From Pseudomonadota bacterium (lineage in GTDB: Bacteria > Pseudomonadota > Gammaproteobacteria > Steroidobacterales > Steroidobacteraceae), in assembly GCA_963204835.1 (NCBI GenBank), contig CAUJHJ010000051.1, positions 1 through 35,910 of the forward strand: a DNA stretch of 35,910 bases, given 5' to 3'. The notes below the pieces were generated by a model. It saw only the letters and a program-made list of their open reading frames with translations, ran no database searches and was not told the DNA's origin. Position 1 is the stretch's first letter. Each line of letters opens with the position of its first letter. Shown here piece after piece: positions 19,548-27,896 of this stretch. A program made the position numbers and the translations under genes.

Positions 19548-21872
19548 ATGACTCGGATCAAGGCAGTGGTGTCAATGTTCGCGGCGGCGGCGGCAGCCGT
19601 ACCGGTAGGCGCCCAGGAAGCGCGGGACGTCAACGTGCTGGAGGAGATCGTCGTCACGGCCCGCAAGGCCGCCGAGAGCCTGCAGACGGTGCCGGTCGCG
19701 ATCACGGCCTTCACGGCCGAGGACATCGAGGCGGCAGGCATCCGTGACCTGCGCGACGTGGCGGCCCTCACCCCCGGCCTCGTGTTCGATACGATGATCG
19801 GCGAGTACCTCGCGATCCCCACCATCCGCGGCCTGACCCAGAACGACGTGTTCGGCGACGTCAACAACGTCGAGATCTTCCTCGACGGCGTCAACGTATC
19901 CGGTCGCTCCGGCCTCAATTTCAACCTGCTCGACGTCGAGCGCATCGAGGTCGTCAAGGGCCCGCAGAGCGCCCTGTACGGCCGCAACAGTTTCGCGGGC
20001 GCGATCAATTTCGTCACGCGCGCCGCGCCCAATGAATTCAGCGGCCGGGTTTCCGCCACGGGTGGCTCGGACGGGACGGCGCGGGCGGCCCTGCACGTGG
20101 GCGGCCCCCTGACCGAGACCCTGCGCGGCCGGCTGTCGGTCGGCTTCGATGAGTTCGACGGCAGCTACGCGAACCGCAGTTCCCCGGGCGACGAGCTCGG
20201 CGGCCACGAATACCGCACGTACTCGGGCGGCCTCGAATGGGAGCCAACGGAGAGCTTCTCGGTGCGGGCCAACGCCTACTACTCCGACGACGAGATCGGT
20301 GCCCCGGCCGCGGGTTTCGTGCGCGGCAATTGCGAGTTCAACCCGGCCAACCAGGGGCTCGCGTTCTGCGGCGAGCTGCCGGACGCCGATACCAGCGCAC
20401 TCGGCGCGGATCCGCGCGGCGTGGGCGAGTTCCGTGAAGTGTTCCGCGCGAGCCTGCAGGCCGACTGGAACACCGGAATCGGCCGGCTGACCTCCCTCAC
20501 CGGCTACAACACGCTGCGCCACGAGGCATTGTCCGACGCCACGCGGCTGGTCGGCCCGGCATCGTGGTTCTACCTCGGCCGGCTGCCCAACAATGCCGTC
20601 GTGCCGCAGGTGTTCCAGTCGAAGCTGTTCCGCGGCGACCGGGATTACGTGGACGAGTTCAGCGAAGAGCTGCGCCTCTCGGGCGGCGAAGGCACGCGCC
20701 TGCGCTGGACGGCGGGCCTGTACTACTACGAGCAGAAGTACGACGGTGGCCTCGATGCGGGTGCGCTCAGCACGCTGCCGGCGAACTTCGTCAGCTTCAT
20801 TCCGCCGTTCTTCACCGCGATCGCGACGCCCTGGTTCACGGCCTCCGGCGTGCCGGCCTTCTCGCGCTTCTCGCGCGAGACGGAGTCCCGCGCGGTGTTC
20901 GGCGCCCTCGAGTACGACCTGACCGATCGCCTGCGCGGTCGTGTCGAGGCGCGCTACGCCGAGGAGGAAAAGACCCAGAGCACCCCGGTGCGCGACGGTC
21001 GCGTGATCGTGAATCCGCGCGAGTTCAACGACACCTGGTCGTTCTTCACGCCGCGCTTCACGGTGGACTACCGCGCAACGGAGGCGCTGATGGTCTACGC
21101 CTCGGCCGCCAAGGGCATCAAGGCCGGCGGCTTCAACGAGAATGCGAGCGTCGCCGCCGAGGAGTCGTTCGAACCCGAGGAGAACTGGACCTACGAGCTC
21201 GGCACCAAGGGTTCGCTGGCGGGCGGCCGCGTGGCCTTCGACGTCGCGCTGTTCTACGTCGACTGGACCGACATGCAGCTGCCGGCGCTTTCGCCGGGCG
21301 CCAGCATCCCGCAGACCGTTACGCTCAACGTCGGCACCGCGACCTCGCAGGGCATCGAGCTCGCGCTGCGCGCCGCGCTCGGCATGGGCTTCAGTGCGAA
21401 CGCCGGCTTTGCATACACGGACGCCGAGTTCAAGGATGCGGTCAACCGCAGCCTCGTCACGCTGCCGTCGTTCGCGGCCTCGGGCGGCGACATCTCGGGC
21501 TTCGACCTGCCGCGCACCTCGCCGACCCAGTGGAACCTGGGCATCGACTACCGCCACGCGGCGTTCTCCACCTTCGACTTCTTCGGTCGCGTCGACTTTT
21601 CCTACAAGACGAGCCAGAAGCCGATGTCCGATGGCCTGACGAAGACCGGATCGACCGAGCGGCTCAATGCGCGCCTCGGCCTCGAGTCGGGCAGCTGGCG
21701 TTTCGAGCTGTGGGGCGAGAACCTGACCGACGACGGGACGCCGACCGGCGCATTGCGCGACTCGTGGCTCAACAACTACGTGGACAACCAGGTCGCCATC
21801 TTCCTCAACCGCACGACGGTCTCGTATCCTCGCCTGCGCACATGGGGACTCACGGCGAGCTACAAGTTCTGA
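19548..21872 (+). CDS. TonB-dependent outer-membrane receptor
   Basis: A 774-aa TonB-dependent transporter. ATG 19548 has GGGGAG five bases upstream and is followed by a signal peptide (TRIKAVVSMFAAAAAAVPVGAQ). The TonB box region is LEEIVVTARKAAESLQTVPV. The plug contains VEIFLDGVNVSGRSG and VVKGPQSALYGRNSFAGAINF. Barrel strands follow and the protein ends in YKF. It is divergent from the LytTR regulator and its stop is one base from the start of a carboxylesterase gene. The pair suggests uptake of, or scavenging from, an ester-containing compound (inference). Length is normal for receptors lacking a signalling domain. Confidence 0.95.
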   Translation: MTRIKAVVSMFAAAAAAVPVGAQEARDVNVLEEIVVTARKAAESLQTVPVAITAFTAEDIEAAGIRDLRDVAALTPGLVFDTMIGEYLAIPTIRGLTQNDVFGDVNNVEIFLDGVNVSGRSGLNFNLLDVERIEVVKGPQSALYGRNSFAGAINFVTRAAPNEFSGRVSATGGSDGTARAALHVGGPLTETLRGRLSVGFDEFDGSYANRSSPGDELGGHEYRTYSGGLEWEPTESFSVRANAYYSDDEIGAPAAGFVRGNCEFNPANQGLAFCGELPDADTSALGADPRGVGEFREVFRASLQADWNTGIGRLTSLTGYNTLRHEALSDATRLVGPASWFYLGRLPNNAVVPQVFQSKLFRGDRDYVDEFSEELRLSGGEGTRLRWTAGLYYYEQKYDGGLDAGALSTLPANFVSFIPPFFTAIATPWFTASGVPAFSRFSRETESRAVFGALEYDLTDRLRGRVEARYAEEEKTQSTPVRDGRVIVNPREFNDTWSFFTPRFTVDYRATEALMVYASAAKGIKAGGFNENASVAAEESFEPEENWTYELGTKGSLAGGRVAFDVALFYVDWTDMQLPALSPGASIPQTVTLNVGTATSQGIELALRAALGMGFSANAGFAYTDAEFKDAVNRSLVTLPSFAASGGDISGFDLPRTSPTQWNLGIDYRHAAFSTFDFFGRVDFSYKTSQKPMSDGLTKTGSTERLNARLGLESGSWRFELWGENLTDDGTPTGALRDSWLNNYVDNQVAIFLNRTTVSYPRLRTWGLTASYKF

Positions 21873-21873
21873 C

Positions 21874-23445
21874 ATGAAGGCACTCACCCGTCTCGGCGGC
21901 CTTGCGCTGCTCTGTGTCTCGATGGCGTCGGCACCGGCTTCGGCCGCGCCGACGCGCGTCGTTCCCACCGCCGAAGGCGGGGTCGCCGGCCAGTTGCTGG
22001 GCGGAGTCGCGGTGTTTCGCGGCGTGCCGTATGCCGCAACGACAGCCGGCGAGCGTCGCTGGCAGCCGCCGCAGCCCGCACCGCTGCGCGAGGCGGTGCT
22101 CGACGCGACGGCCTTTGGCACCATCTGCCCGCAGTCGAGGCGCACGCCCTATCCGCTGGCGGGGCTCGAGATGGGCGAGGACTGCCTCAAGCTCAACATC
22201 TACGTGCCGGGCGGCGCCTTCGACGGTGGCGCACGCGTGCCCGTCATGGTGTGGATCCACGGTGGCAGCTACCGCTGGGGCGCCGGGTCCTGGCCGGGCG
22301 CCGAGCCCTTCGCGCTCGCGCACAAGGGCGTGGCGGTCGTCACGATCAACTATCGCCTCGACCGGCTGGGTCTCTTTGCGCATCCGGCGCTGTCGGCCTC
22401 GATGCCGGGCGAGCCGCTCGCGAACTACGCGCTGATGGACCAGGTGGCGGCGTTGCGTTGGGTGCGCGACAACATCGCGGCCTTCGGCGGCGATCCTGCG
22501 CGCGTGACGATCTTCGGCCAGTCAGCCGGGGGGGTGTCGGTCACGACGCTAATGGCGACGCCGTCCGCGCGCGGCCTGTTCCAGGGCGCCATCGCGCAGA
22601 GCGGCGCATCGCGCATCGAGGGCGATCGCAAGCTGCGCGGCGAGGGCGGCGCCTTCCTGTCGCTCGAGGCCGATGGCCTGCAGATGGCCGCAAGCCTCGG
22701 GATCGCGGACGATCGCGATGCGCCGGCGAAGCTGCGCGCCTTGCCGGCCGAAAAGATCATCGCGTACTCCGAGAAGGAGATACCGAATTCGATGAATCCG
22801 GTGGTCGACGGGCAGGTGCTGCCGGACGACATCTCGCGCATTTTCCGCGCCGGCCGCCAGCAGCCCGTGCCCTTCCTGTCCGGCACGACGAGCTGGGAGG
22901 CCTCGCTCCTCGGGCCGTACCAGTTCAAGCTCAAGGACATGCTGCGGGGCGAGGATCCCGCGGCGGTCCAGCAGGCCTACGCCGGGTTCGACGAAGCGGC
23001 GCTGGTCAAGACCTGGTTCATGGACATGCTGTTTCGCGGCCCCGCGCGCTTCCTTGCGGGCGAGATGCCGAGTGTCGGCCAGCCGGCATGGTTCTATGAG
23101 TTCAGCTACGTGGGCGAGGGCCGGCGCGGTTCGGTTCCCGGCGCCGGCCACTCCGACGATGTCGCCTTCGTGTTCGGCGACCTCGGCATGGGCGGTCGCT
23201 GGCGCGGCAAGACGCCACCCACCTCGGCGGACGAGCGCATGGCGCGCATCGTTTCAGGCTACTGGGTGAATTTCGCGAAACACGGCGATCCGAACGGCCC
23301 AGGACTGCCGCACTGGCCGCGTTACGAACGTGCGACAGACCGGCTGCTCGATCTCGGCGAGACGATCACGGTGCGCAAGCCCGAGCGCGGGGAGCAGCTG
23401 CGCTTCCTCGACGGGCTCTACGAGGCCGCGCTCGGCGCACGCTGA
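21874..23445 (+). CDS. Type-B carboxylesterase, exported
   Basis: A 523-aa serine esterase of the carboxylesterase type-B (alpha/beta-hydrolase) family. A Sec signal peptide (LGGLALLCVSMASAPASA) directs it to the periplasm. The oxyanion motif WIHGGSYRWG precedes the nucleophile S217 in FGQSAGG. The acid is probably E342 (TSWEAS) and the base H426 (GAGHSDDVAFVFG), so the triad is complete. It starts one base after the receptor gene, and would hydrolyse an ester or lactone imported by that receptor. Its last 28 bp overlap the convergent permease gene, which is common at compact convergent ends. Confidence 0.93.
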   Translation: MKALTRLGGLALLCVSMASAPASAAPTRVVPTAEGGVAGQLLGGVAVFRGVPYAATTAGERRWQPPQPAPLREAVLDATAFGTICPQSRRTPYPLAGLEMGEDCLKLNIYVPGGAFDGGARVPVMVWIHGGSYRWGAGSWPGAEPFALAHKGVAVVTINYRLDRLGLFAHPALSASMPGEPLANYALMDQVAALRWVRDNIAAFGGDPARVTIFGQSAGGVSVTTLMATPSARGLFQGAIAQSGASRIEGDRKLRGEGGAFLSLEADGLQMAASLGIADDRDAPAKLRALPAEKIIAYSEKEIPNSMNPVVDGQVLPDDISRIFRAGRQQPVPFLSGTTSWEASLLGPYQFKLKDMLRGEDPAAVQQAYAGFDEAALVKTWFMDMLFRGPARFLAGEMPSVGQPAWFYEFSYVGEGRRGSVPGAGHSDDVAFVFGDLGMGGRWRGKTPPTSADERMARIVSGYWVNFAKHGDPNGPGLPHWPRYERATDRLLDLGETITVRKPERGEQLRFLDGLYEAALGAR

Positions 23446-24743
23446 ACGCGCTCGCCGCGGCGCGACCAGAGCGAGATCGGCACGCCCGCGACGGCGAGCG
23501 CCAGCGCCCACAGGAAGGGGACGTGGCCGACGCCGTAGAAGGTGAGCACCACGTAGGCGGTGCCCGCCAATCCGAGGACCTGCAGGTCGCTGCCCGCCGG
23601 GCGTTCGCCGCGACGCCACAGCACGATGAGCGCCAGCGAGGCGCACAGGTACAGCGGCAGGTTCGCGGCGGTCACGATCGTGCTCAGGAACACGAAACCC
23701 TCGACCATCGAGCGGCTGTAGTTCATCAGGATCATCGCGCTTGCGAGCAGTCCCGTGATCGCGAGCGCCCGGGCGGGCGCGCCGCGGCTGTTCAGCTTCG
23801 CGAAGGCCGCTGGGAAGTCCCCCTGGGTCGCCATCGTGGCGGTCAGGTTGCCGCCGATCAGCGTCCAGCCGTTCAGGGCGCCGAGGCCGCTGACCACGAC
23901 GAAGAGCGCGACCCAGCGCCCGTTGCCCTCGCCAAGTTGCCGCTCGAGCAGGTCCACGAAGGGCGCGCTCGACTGCGCGAGCTCGGCCTGCGGCAGGAGC
24001 AGCAGCGGCACCGTCGACACGAGGATGTAGATCACCGCCGTGAGCAGCGTGCCGATCAGCGTGGCGCGCGGGATGTTGCGGCCGGGTTCGCGCACGCGGC
24101 CGGCCGGCACGCTCGCGGATTCGAGCCCGAGCATCGCGAAGAGCGCGATGGTCGAGGCGGCCATGGTCTGCGGGAAGGTGATGGCGGTCGCCGGTACGGA
24201 GCGCGCATAGGCGCCGGGGTCCGTGAACAGCAGCGTGGCGCCAAGCAGCACGACCACGAGCATCGGCAGCAGCTTGAGGGCGGTGCAGGCGACTTGCACC
24301 CGCCCACCGGCGCGAGTGCCGAGCAGGTTGACGACCACGAGCAGCCACAGCAGCGCAAGTGCGAGCAGGGCTGGCGGGAATCGCGCGAGCGGCGGGGCGA
24401 TCGCCACGAGGTAGCCGACCACGCTGACCGCGAGCGTCGCGTTCGTGATCCAGTTCGATACCCAGTAGCTCCACATCGACAGGAATGCGGGCCAGTGGCC
24501 GAGTGTCGAGCGGATGTAGGCGTAGGGCCCGTCGGCGGAAGGGTAGTGGCGTGCGAGGCGCGCGAACACGCGCGCAAGGAACATGCAGCCGACGACGGTG
24601 ATGCCCCAGCCGGTGAGGGCGTTGAGGCCATAGGGCGCAAGCGCGGCGGGCATCATGAAGATGCCCATGCCGATCGTGTTGCCGACGACGAGCGCCGTGC
24701 ACATCCAGAAACCGAGCTCGCGTCGGGGTCTTTCGCTCGTCAA
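23418..24743 (-). CDS. APC-superfamily amino-acid permease
   Basis: A 441-aa inner-membrane carrier of the amino acid-polyamine-organocation superfamily, with about twelve spans. The first span carries the unwound-helix motif VVGNTIGMGIFMMPAAL, and FAMLGLESASVPAGRVREPGRNIPRA is the family's helix 6-7 signature. The TTG start at 24743 overlaps the aminotransferase stop (TTGA) and has GGGAGG upstream. A longer in-frame reading to 24998 is arginine-rich shadow sequence. Coupling to a class-III aminotransferase argues for import of an amino acid or omega-amino compound that the enzyme then deaminates. Confidence 0.92.
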   Translation of the reverse strand: MTSERPRRELGFWMCTALVVGNTIGMGIFMMPAALAPYGLNALTGWGITVVGCMFLARVFARLARHYPSADGPYAYIRSTLGHWPAFLSMWSYWVSNWITNATLAVSVVGYLVAIAPPLARFPPALLALALLWLLVVVNLLGTRAGGRVQVACTALKLLPMLVVVLLGATLLFTDPGAYARSVPATAITFPQTMAASTIALFAMLGLESASVPAGRVREPGRNIPRATLIGTLLTAVIYILVSTVPLLLLPQAELAQSSAPFVDLLERQLGEGNGRWVALFVVVSGLGALNGWTLIGGNLTATMATQGDFPAAFAKLNSRGAPARALAITGLLASAMILMNYSRSMVEGFVFLSTIVTAANLPLYLCASLALIVLWRRGERPAGSDLQVLGLAGTAYVVLTFYGVGHVPFLWALALAVAGVPISLWSRRGERVQRAPSAAS

Positions 24744-26062
24744 GCAGTGCCTCCCTGCAGCGCCTCGTCGAGGCTCGCGCGCAGCAATGCGAGGGCCTCG
24801 TCGATGTGGGCGATGCTTACGTTGAGCGGCGGCATGAAACGCACCGTGCTCGTGCCGCAGGCGAGCAGCAGCAGGCCGTTGTGGAAGGCGCGCGTGATGA
24901 GCCGGTCGCAGAGCGCCTTCGCGGGCGCGCACGCCGGGTCTTGCCCGATCAATTCCATGCCGATCATGAGTCCCTTGCCGCGCACTTCGCCGATGCACGG
25001 GTAGGCGGCGGCGAGTTCATGCAGCCGACCCTTGAAGTAGGCGCCGCTCTTCGCGGCGAGCGCCGCGAACTCGCGCTCGACGAGATCGAGCGTCGCATTC
25101 GCCGCTGCGCAGGCAAGCGGGTTGCCGCCATAGGTATTGCCATGGGCACCGCGCTTCCATTCGCCCATGTAGCGACGCTTCGCGACGACCGCGCCGATCG
25201 GCACGCCGGAGCCGAGGCCCTTGGCAAGCGTCACGATGTCGGGGCGTACGCCCCAGTGCTCGCACGCGAACATCCGGCCGGTGCGCCCCACGCCGCTTTG
25301 CACCTCATCGAAGACAAGCAGGATGCCGTGCTCGTCGCAGAGCGCGCGCAGGCCGGCGAGGAAGCCTTCCGGCGGCACGAGGTAGCCGCCTTCGCCCTGG
25401 ATCGGCTCGACGACGATCGCCGCGACTTCGGCGGGCGGCACGCTGCGCTCGAACAGCATGCGCAGGTAGTCGATGACGGCCTGGCCCTGGTCCGCACCCG
25501 CGAACAGCGGCCGGTAGGGATTGGGATAGGGCACATGGGTCACGCCCGGCATGGTGGGCGCGAATCCGAGTTGTTGCGTGTACTTGCTCGAGGTGAACGC
25601 GAGCGAACCCATGGTGCGCCCGTGGAAGCCGCCGAGGAAACCGATGAAGCGGGGGCGGCGCGTGACGTAGCGCGCGAGCTTGAGCGCGCCCTCGACCGCC
25701 TCCGTGCCCGACTGGCACAGGAAGGCGAGCGCGGGCTCGCCGAGCGGTGCGAGCCGCGTGAGGCGCTCCGCGAGCGCCGTCATGCGCTCGTGCCAGAAAT
25801 CGCTCGAGACATGCACGAAGTCGTCGGCCGCGGCCTTGATCGCGGCAACCACTTCCGGATGGGCATGGCCGGTGGAGCAGACGGCGATGCCGGCCTCGAA
25901 GTCGAGGAAGCGGTTGCCGTCGACGTCCCAGACTTCCGTGCCGCGCCCGTGCGACATCACGAACGGGTAGTCCCGCGGATAGGACGGCGTCGTGACGACC
26001 GCGTCGCGCGCCATCAGCGCGCGGGCCCTTGGACCCGGCAGTTCCGTCCTGATGTGCGGCAT
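24740..26062 (-). CDS. Class-III PLP aminotransferase (GABA/ornithine type)
   Basis: A 440-aa fold-type I aminotransferase that moves an amino group, often terminal, from a diamine or omega-amino acid to 2-oxoglutarate or pyruvate. The PLP lysine is K281 in LAKGLGSGVPIGA. VFDEVQSGVGRTG holds the Asp that binds the pyridine nitrogen. Other landmarks are FEAGIAVCSTGHAHPEV, SGTEAVEGALKLAR and FHGRTMGSLAFTSSK. It resembles 4-aminobutyrate and acetylornithine aminotransferases, and which substrate it uses is not clear. ATG 26062 gives the usual family N-terminus (PHIRTELPGPRARALMARDA). An ATG at 26122 is in frame but adds non-family residues. It is coupled to the permease by TTGA. Confidence 0.92.
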   Translation of the reverse strand: MPHIRTELPGPRARALMARDAVVTTPSYPRDYPFVMSHGRGTEVWDVDGNRFLDFEAGIAVCSTGHAHPEVVAAIKAAADDFVHVSSDFWHERMTALAERLTRLAPLGEPALAFLCQSGTEAVEGALKLARYVTRRPRFIGFLGGFHGRTMGSLAFTSSKYTQQLGFAPTMPGVTHVPYPNPYRPLFAGADQGQAVIDYLRMLFERSVPPAEVAAIVVEPIQGEGGYLVPPEGFLAGLRALCDEHGILLVFDEVQSGVGRTGRMFACEHWGVRPDIVTLAKGLGSGVPIGAVVAKRRYMGEWKRGAHGNTYGGNPLACAAANATLDLVEREFAALAAKSGAYFKGRLHELAAAYPCIGEVRGKGLMIGMELIGQDPACAPAKALCDRLITRAFHNGLLLLACGTSTVRFMPPLNVSIAHIDEALALLRASLDEALQGGTA

Positions 26063-26142
26063 GACCCCCGCCTGCTGCCCTGCAATTCGCGCACTGTGCG
26101 CCGACGGCCCGCGCATGCGCAATGCCTTGCGGGGCGGATGGG

Positions 26143-26817
26143 TCAGCAGGGCCTCGGCATGCGGATCGTGTCGCCGGTCGGCCGGCGCAGGAGCGCTTCC
26201 CGCTCGAGGTCCGGCAGCGTGCGTGGCATGGCAAGGATGGCCGCGCGCAGCTCCGCGACCTGGTGCTTGAGGTAGGGCAGCAGCGCCCGCAACGATGGCG
26301 CATCCGCGCGCGCGCCGAGCGACACATCGCAGAAGGCGCAGAAATATTCGCGGAAGAGGACCTCGTAGCGGGACATGGGCTCCTGGAAGCCGCCATCCCG
26401 CATCTCGACCGTTCCGATATGGCAGGCGCAGAGGTGGCTGCAGCTCGCCCGCACGTAGTTGCCGTGCTCGGCGACCATGGCGTCCGTGTAGGCGCGCGCA
26501 CCGTGGAACAGCGCCAGCGCGCGCCGGCGGGTGTCGCCACGCAATTGCCGTTCCGTGAGGTACCCGAAAAGCGCCTCGCGCTCGATCAGCAGGAACGATG
26601 CCGATTTCAGGGCGCAGGCCTGCAGCGCACCGCGCGCGGACGCGACCTTGCGCATCAGGCCGTCATGCTCGCGCTCCCAGATCCGCCAGGCGCCCGCGTC
26701 CTCGATCAGGCGGCGCGCGAGGTGCTGCTGCCGGCGGGTGCCGTCGCGCGCGGCGGCCTCCACGCGATCTCCCGATACCCGCATCAGGCGGGCATGATCG
26801 ATTGCCGCAACCCCCAT
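26143..26817 (-). CDS. Uncharacterised protein with Cys/His motif
   Basis: A 224-aa soluble protein not recognised as any family. It is mostly helical by composition, rich in Arg and Ala, without signal peptide or membrane spans. Its striking feature is a cysteine cluster: C126, C130, C132 and H133 (CSHLCACH) followed by C160 and C163 (FCAFCD), which could bind zinc or an iron-sulfur cluster. A strand-like segment, IGTVEMRDGGFQEPMSRYE, sits between the pairs. It lies 80 nt upstream of the aminotransferase and 34 nt downstream of the LysR gene on the same strand, so it is likely part of that transcript. Coding bias matches its neighbours. Function unknown. Confidence 0.7.
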   Translation of the reverse strand: MGVAAIDHARLMRVSGDRVEAAARDGTRRQQHLARRLIEDAGAWRIWEREHDGLMRKVASARGALQACALKSASFLLIEREALFGYLTERQLRGDTRRRALALFHGARAYTDAMVAEHGNYVRASCSHLCACHIGTVEMRDGGFQEPMSRYEVLFREYFCAFCDVSLGARADAPSLRALLPYLKHQVAELRAAILAMPRTLPDLEREALLRRPTGDTIRMPRPC

Positions 26818-26851
26818 GACCGTCCACCTGTTCCCTGGCAGGAACCTTTGA

Positions 26852-27775
26852 CTATGCGCGCCTTGCGCGCCGCATGCCAGCGTCGATCTTGCTGCTGTGC
26901 GGCTGGGTGGCGATCTCGTCCCGGAGCCAATCCCGGAAGGCCGCGCCGGCCGGCGACAGGGGGGCGCCCTGGTGCCAGGTGAGGTAGTAGGCGAAGGCGT
27001 CCTCCACCGCGATGTCGAACAGCCGCACGAGGCGGCCGCGTCCGAGGTCGTCGGCGGCGAAGAGGCTGCGCGCCAGGGCGACGCCTTCGCCCGCGGCGGC
27101 AGCCTCGAGCAGCATGGCGGTATCCGATACCGTCAACTGGCCGGCAGGCTCCTTGATGCGCAGCCGGGCGGCACGCAACCAGGGCTGCCAGGGTTGCCAC
27201 GCGTGGCGCAGCAGCCGGCAGCGGCGCAGGTCGCCGGGGGTGCGGATCCGGTGGGCGTCCCGGTACGCGGGGGTACAGACCGGGAAAAGCATTTCGCCCG
27301 CGATGCGCTCCCCGGTCGCGTTGCCCCAGGTGCCGGCGCCGTAGCGGATCGCGACGTCCACGCCGTGGCTCAGGAAGTCGCCAAGGTCGGCAACCGAGCG
27401 CACCTCGACGGCAAGATCGGGCATGCGACGCAGGAAGGCACCGATGCGCGGCACGAGCCAGCGCGTCGCGAGCGAGGGATGAACGCTCACGACGAGGCGG
27501 CCGGGCGTCGCGTGCGCGACGTCGGGGAATACCCGCTGCAGCAGGCCGAGGGACTCGCGCACCTGCGCAAACAGGGTGACGGCCTCGCGCGTGGGCGACA
27601 TGCTGCGCCCGGCGCGGCGGAACAGCGTGATGCCGAGCTGCGTCTCGAGCTCGCGGATGCGATGGCTGATCGCGCCATGGGTGACGTCGAGTTCCTGCGC
27701 CGCGGCCGAATAGCTCTCGAGGCGTGCCGCGGCCTCGAAGGCGCGCAGGGTCTGCATGGAGGGCAGGCGTCGCAT
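26852..27775 (-). CDS. LysR-type transcriptional regulator (GcvA-like)
   Basis: A 307-aa LysR-family regulator resembling the GcvA branch. It begins RRLPSMQTLRAFEAAARLES, with helix-turn-helix SAAAQELDVTHGAISHRIRE and LFRRAGRSMSPT. The effector domain has the GcvA-like LVVSVHPSLATRWLVPRI and LRIKEPAGQLTVSDTAMLLEAAAAGEGVAL. ATG 27775 has no good ribosome site and sits only 8 bases from a palindromic LysR-box (27784-27800), so autorepression or a leaderless transcript is plausible. It is divergent from the MFS operon at 27897 and upstream of the aminotransferase/permease genes, and may control either set. Confidence 0.92.
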   Translation of the reverse strand: MRRLPSMQTLRAFEAAARLESYSAAAQELDVTHGAISHRIRELETQLGITLFRRAGRSMSPTREAVTLFAQVRESLGLLQRVFPDVAHATPGRLVVSVHPSLATRWLVPRIGAFLRRMPDLAVEVRSVADLGDFLSHGVDVAIRYGAGTWGNATGERIAGEMLFPVCTPAYRDAHRIRTPGDLRRCRLLRHAWQPWQPWLRAARLRIKEPAGQLTVSDTAMLLEAAAAGEGVALARSLFAADDLGRGRLVRLFDIAVEDAFAYYLTWHQGAPLSPAGAAFRDWLRDEIATQPHSSKIDAGMRRARRA

Positions 27776-27783
27776 CGGTCTAT

Positions 27784-27800
27784 TGTGACGAATTGTCACA
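27784..27800. promoter_or_regulatory. LysR-type operator (T-N11-A palindrome)
   Basis: TGTGAC-GAATT-GTCACA: perfect 6-bp arms around five bases. The symmetric T27786 and A27798 are separated by 11 bases, matching the T-N11-A rule for LysR sites. It lies between the divergent LysR and MFS genes, overlapping the candidate -35 of the MFS operon. It also resembles a CRP half-site pair, but the TGTGA/TCACA spacing is 7 instead of 6. Confidence 0.65.
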
Positions 27801-27821
27801 TGTTGGGCGAATTCATATCGT
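27793..27821 (+). promoter_or_regulatory. Candidate promoter of the MFS-to-TonB operon
   Basis: TTGTCA (27793-27798), a 17-bp spacer and TATCGT (27816-27821) resemble sigma-70 boxes, giving a start near 27828 and a leader of about 70 nt before the MFS ATG. The -35 box lies inside the right arm of the LysR palindrome, so the bound regulator would sit directly on the promoter. It is a prediction from sequence only. Confidence 0.4.
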
Positions 27822-27896
27822 TTGCCTGCGCGGTGCGATCGGCCGACCCTGACCGCAAGGCTTCGGGGGCTGCGATCGGTGCGAGCGGAACTGGCC

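Noticed and set aside
19382..20059. N-terminal extension of the LytTR protein across the receptor gene
   Set aside because: It would be antisense to the receptor signal peptide and plug and has no domain content.
19572..22145. An 857-codon open frame antisense to the TonB receptor and esterase
   Set aside because: Low-complexity shadow composition without domains; both sense genes are unambiguous.
27784..27800. CRP-type site TGTGA-N-TCACA
   Set aside because: The spacing is 7 rather than 6 bases and the symmetry fits the LysR T-N11-A rule better.
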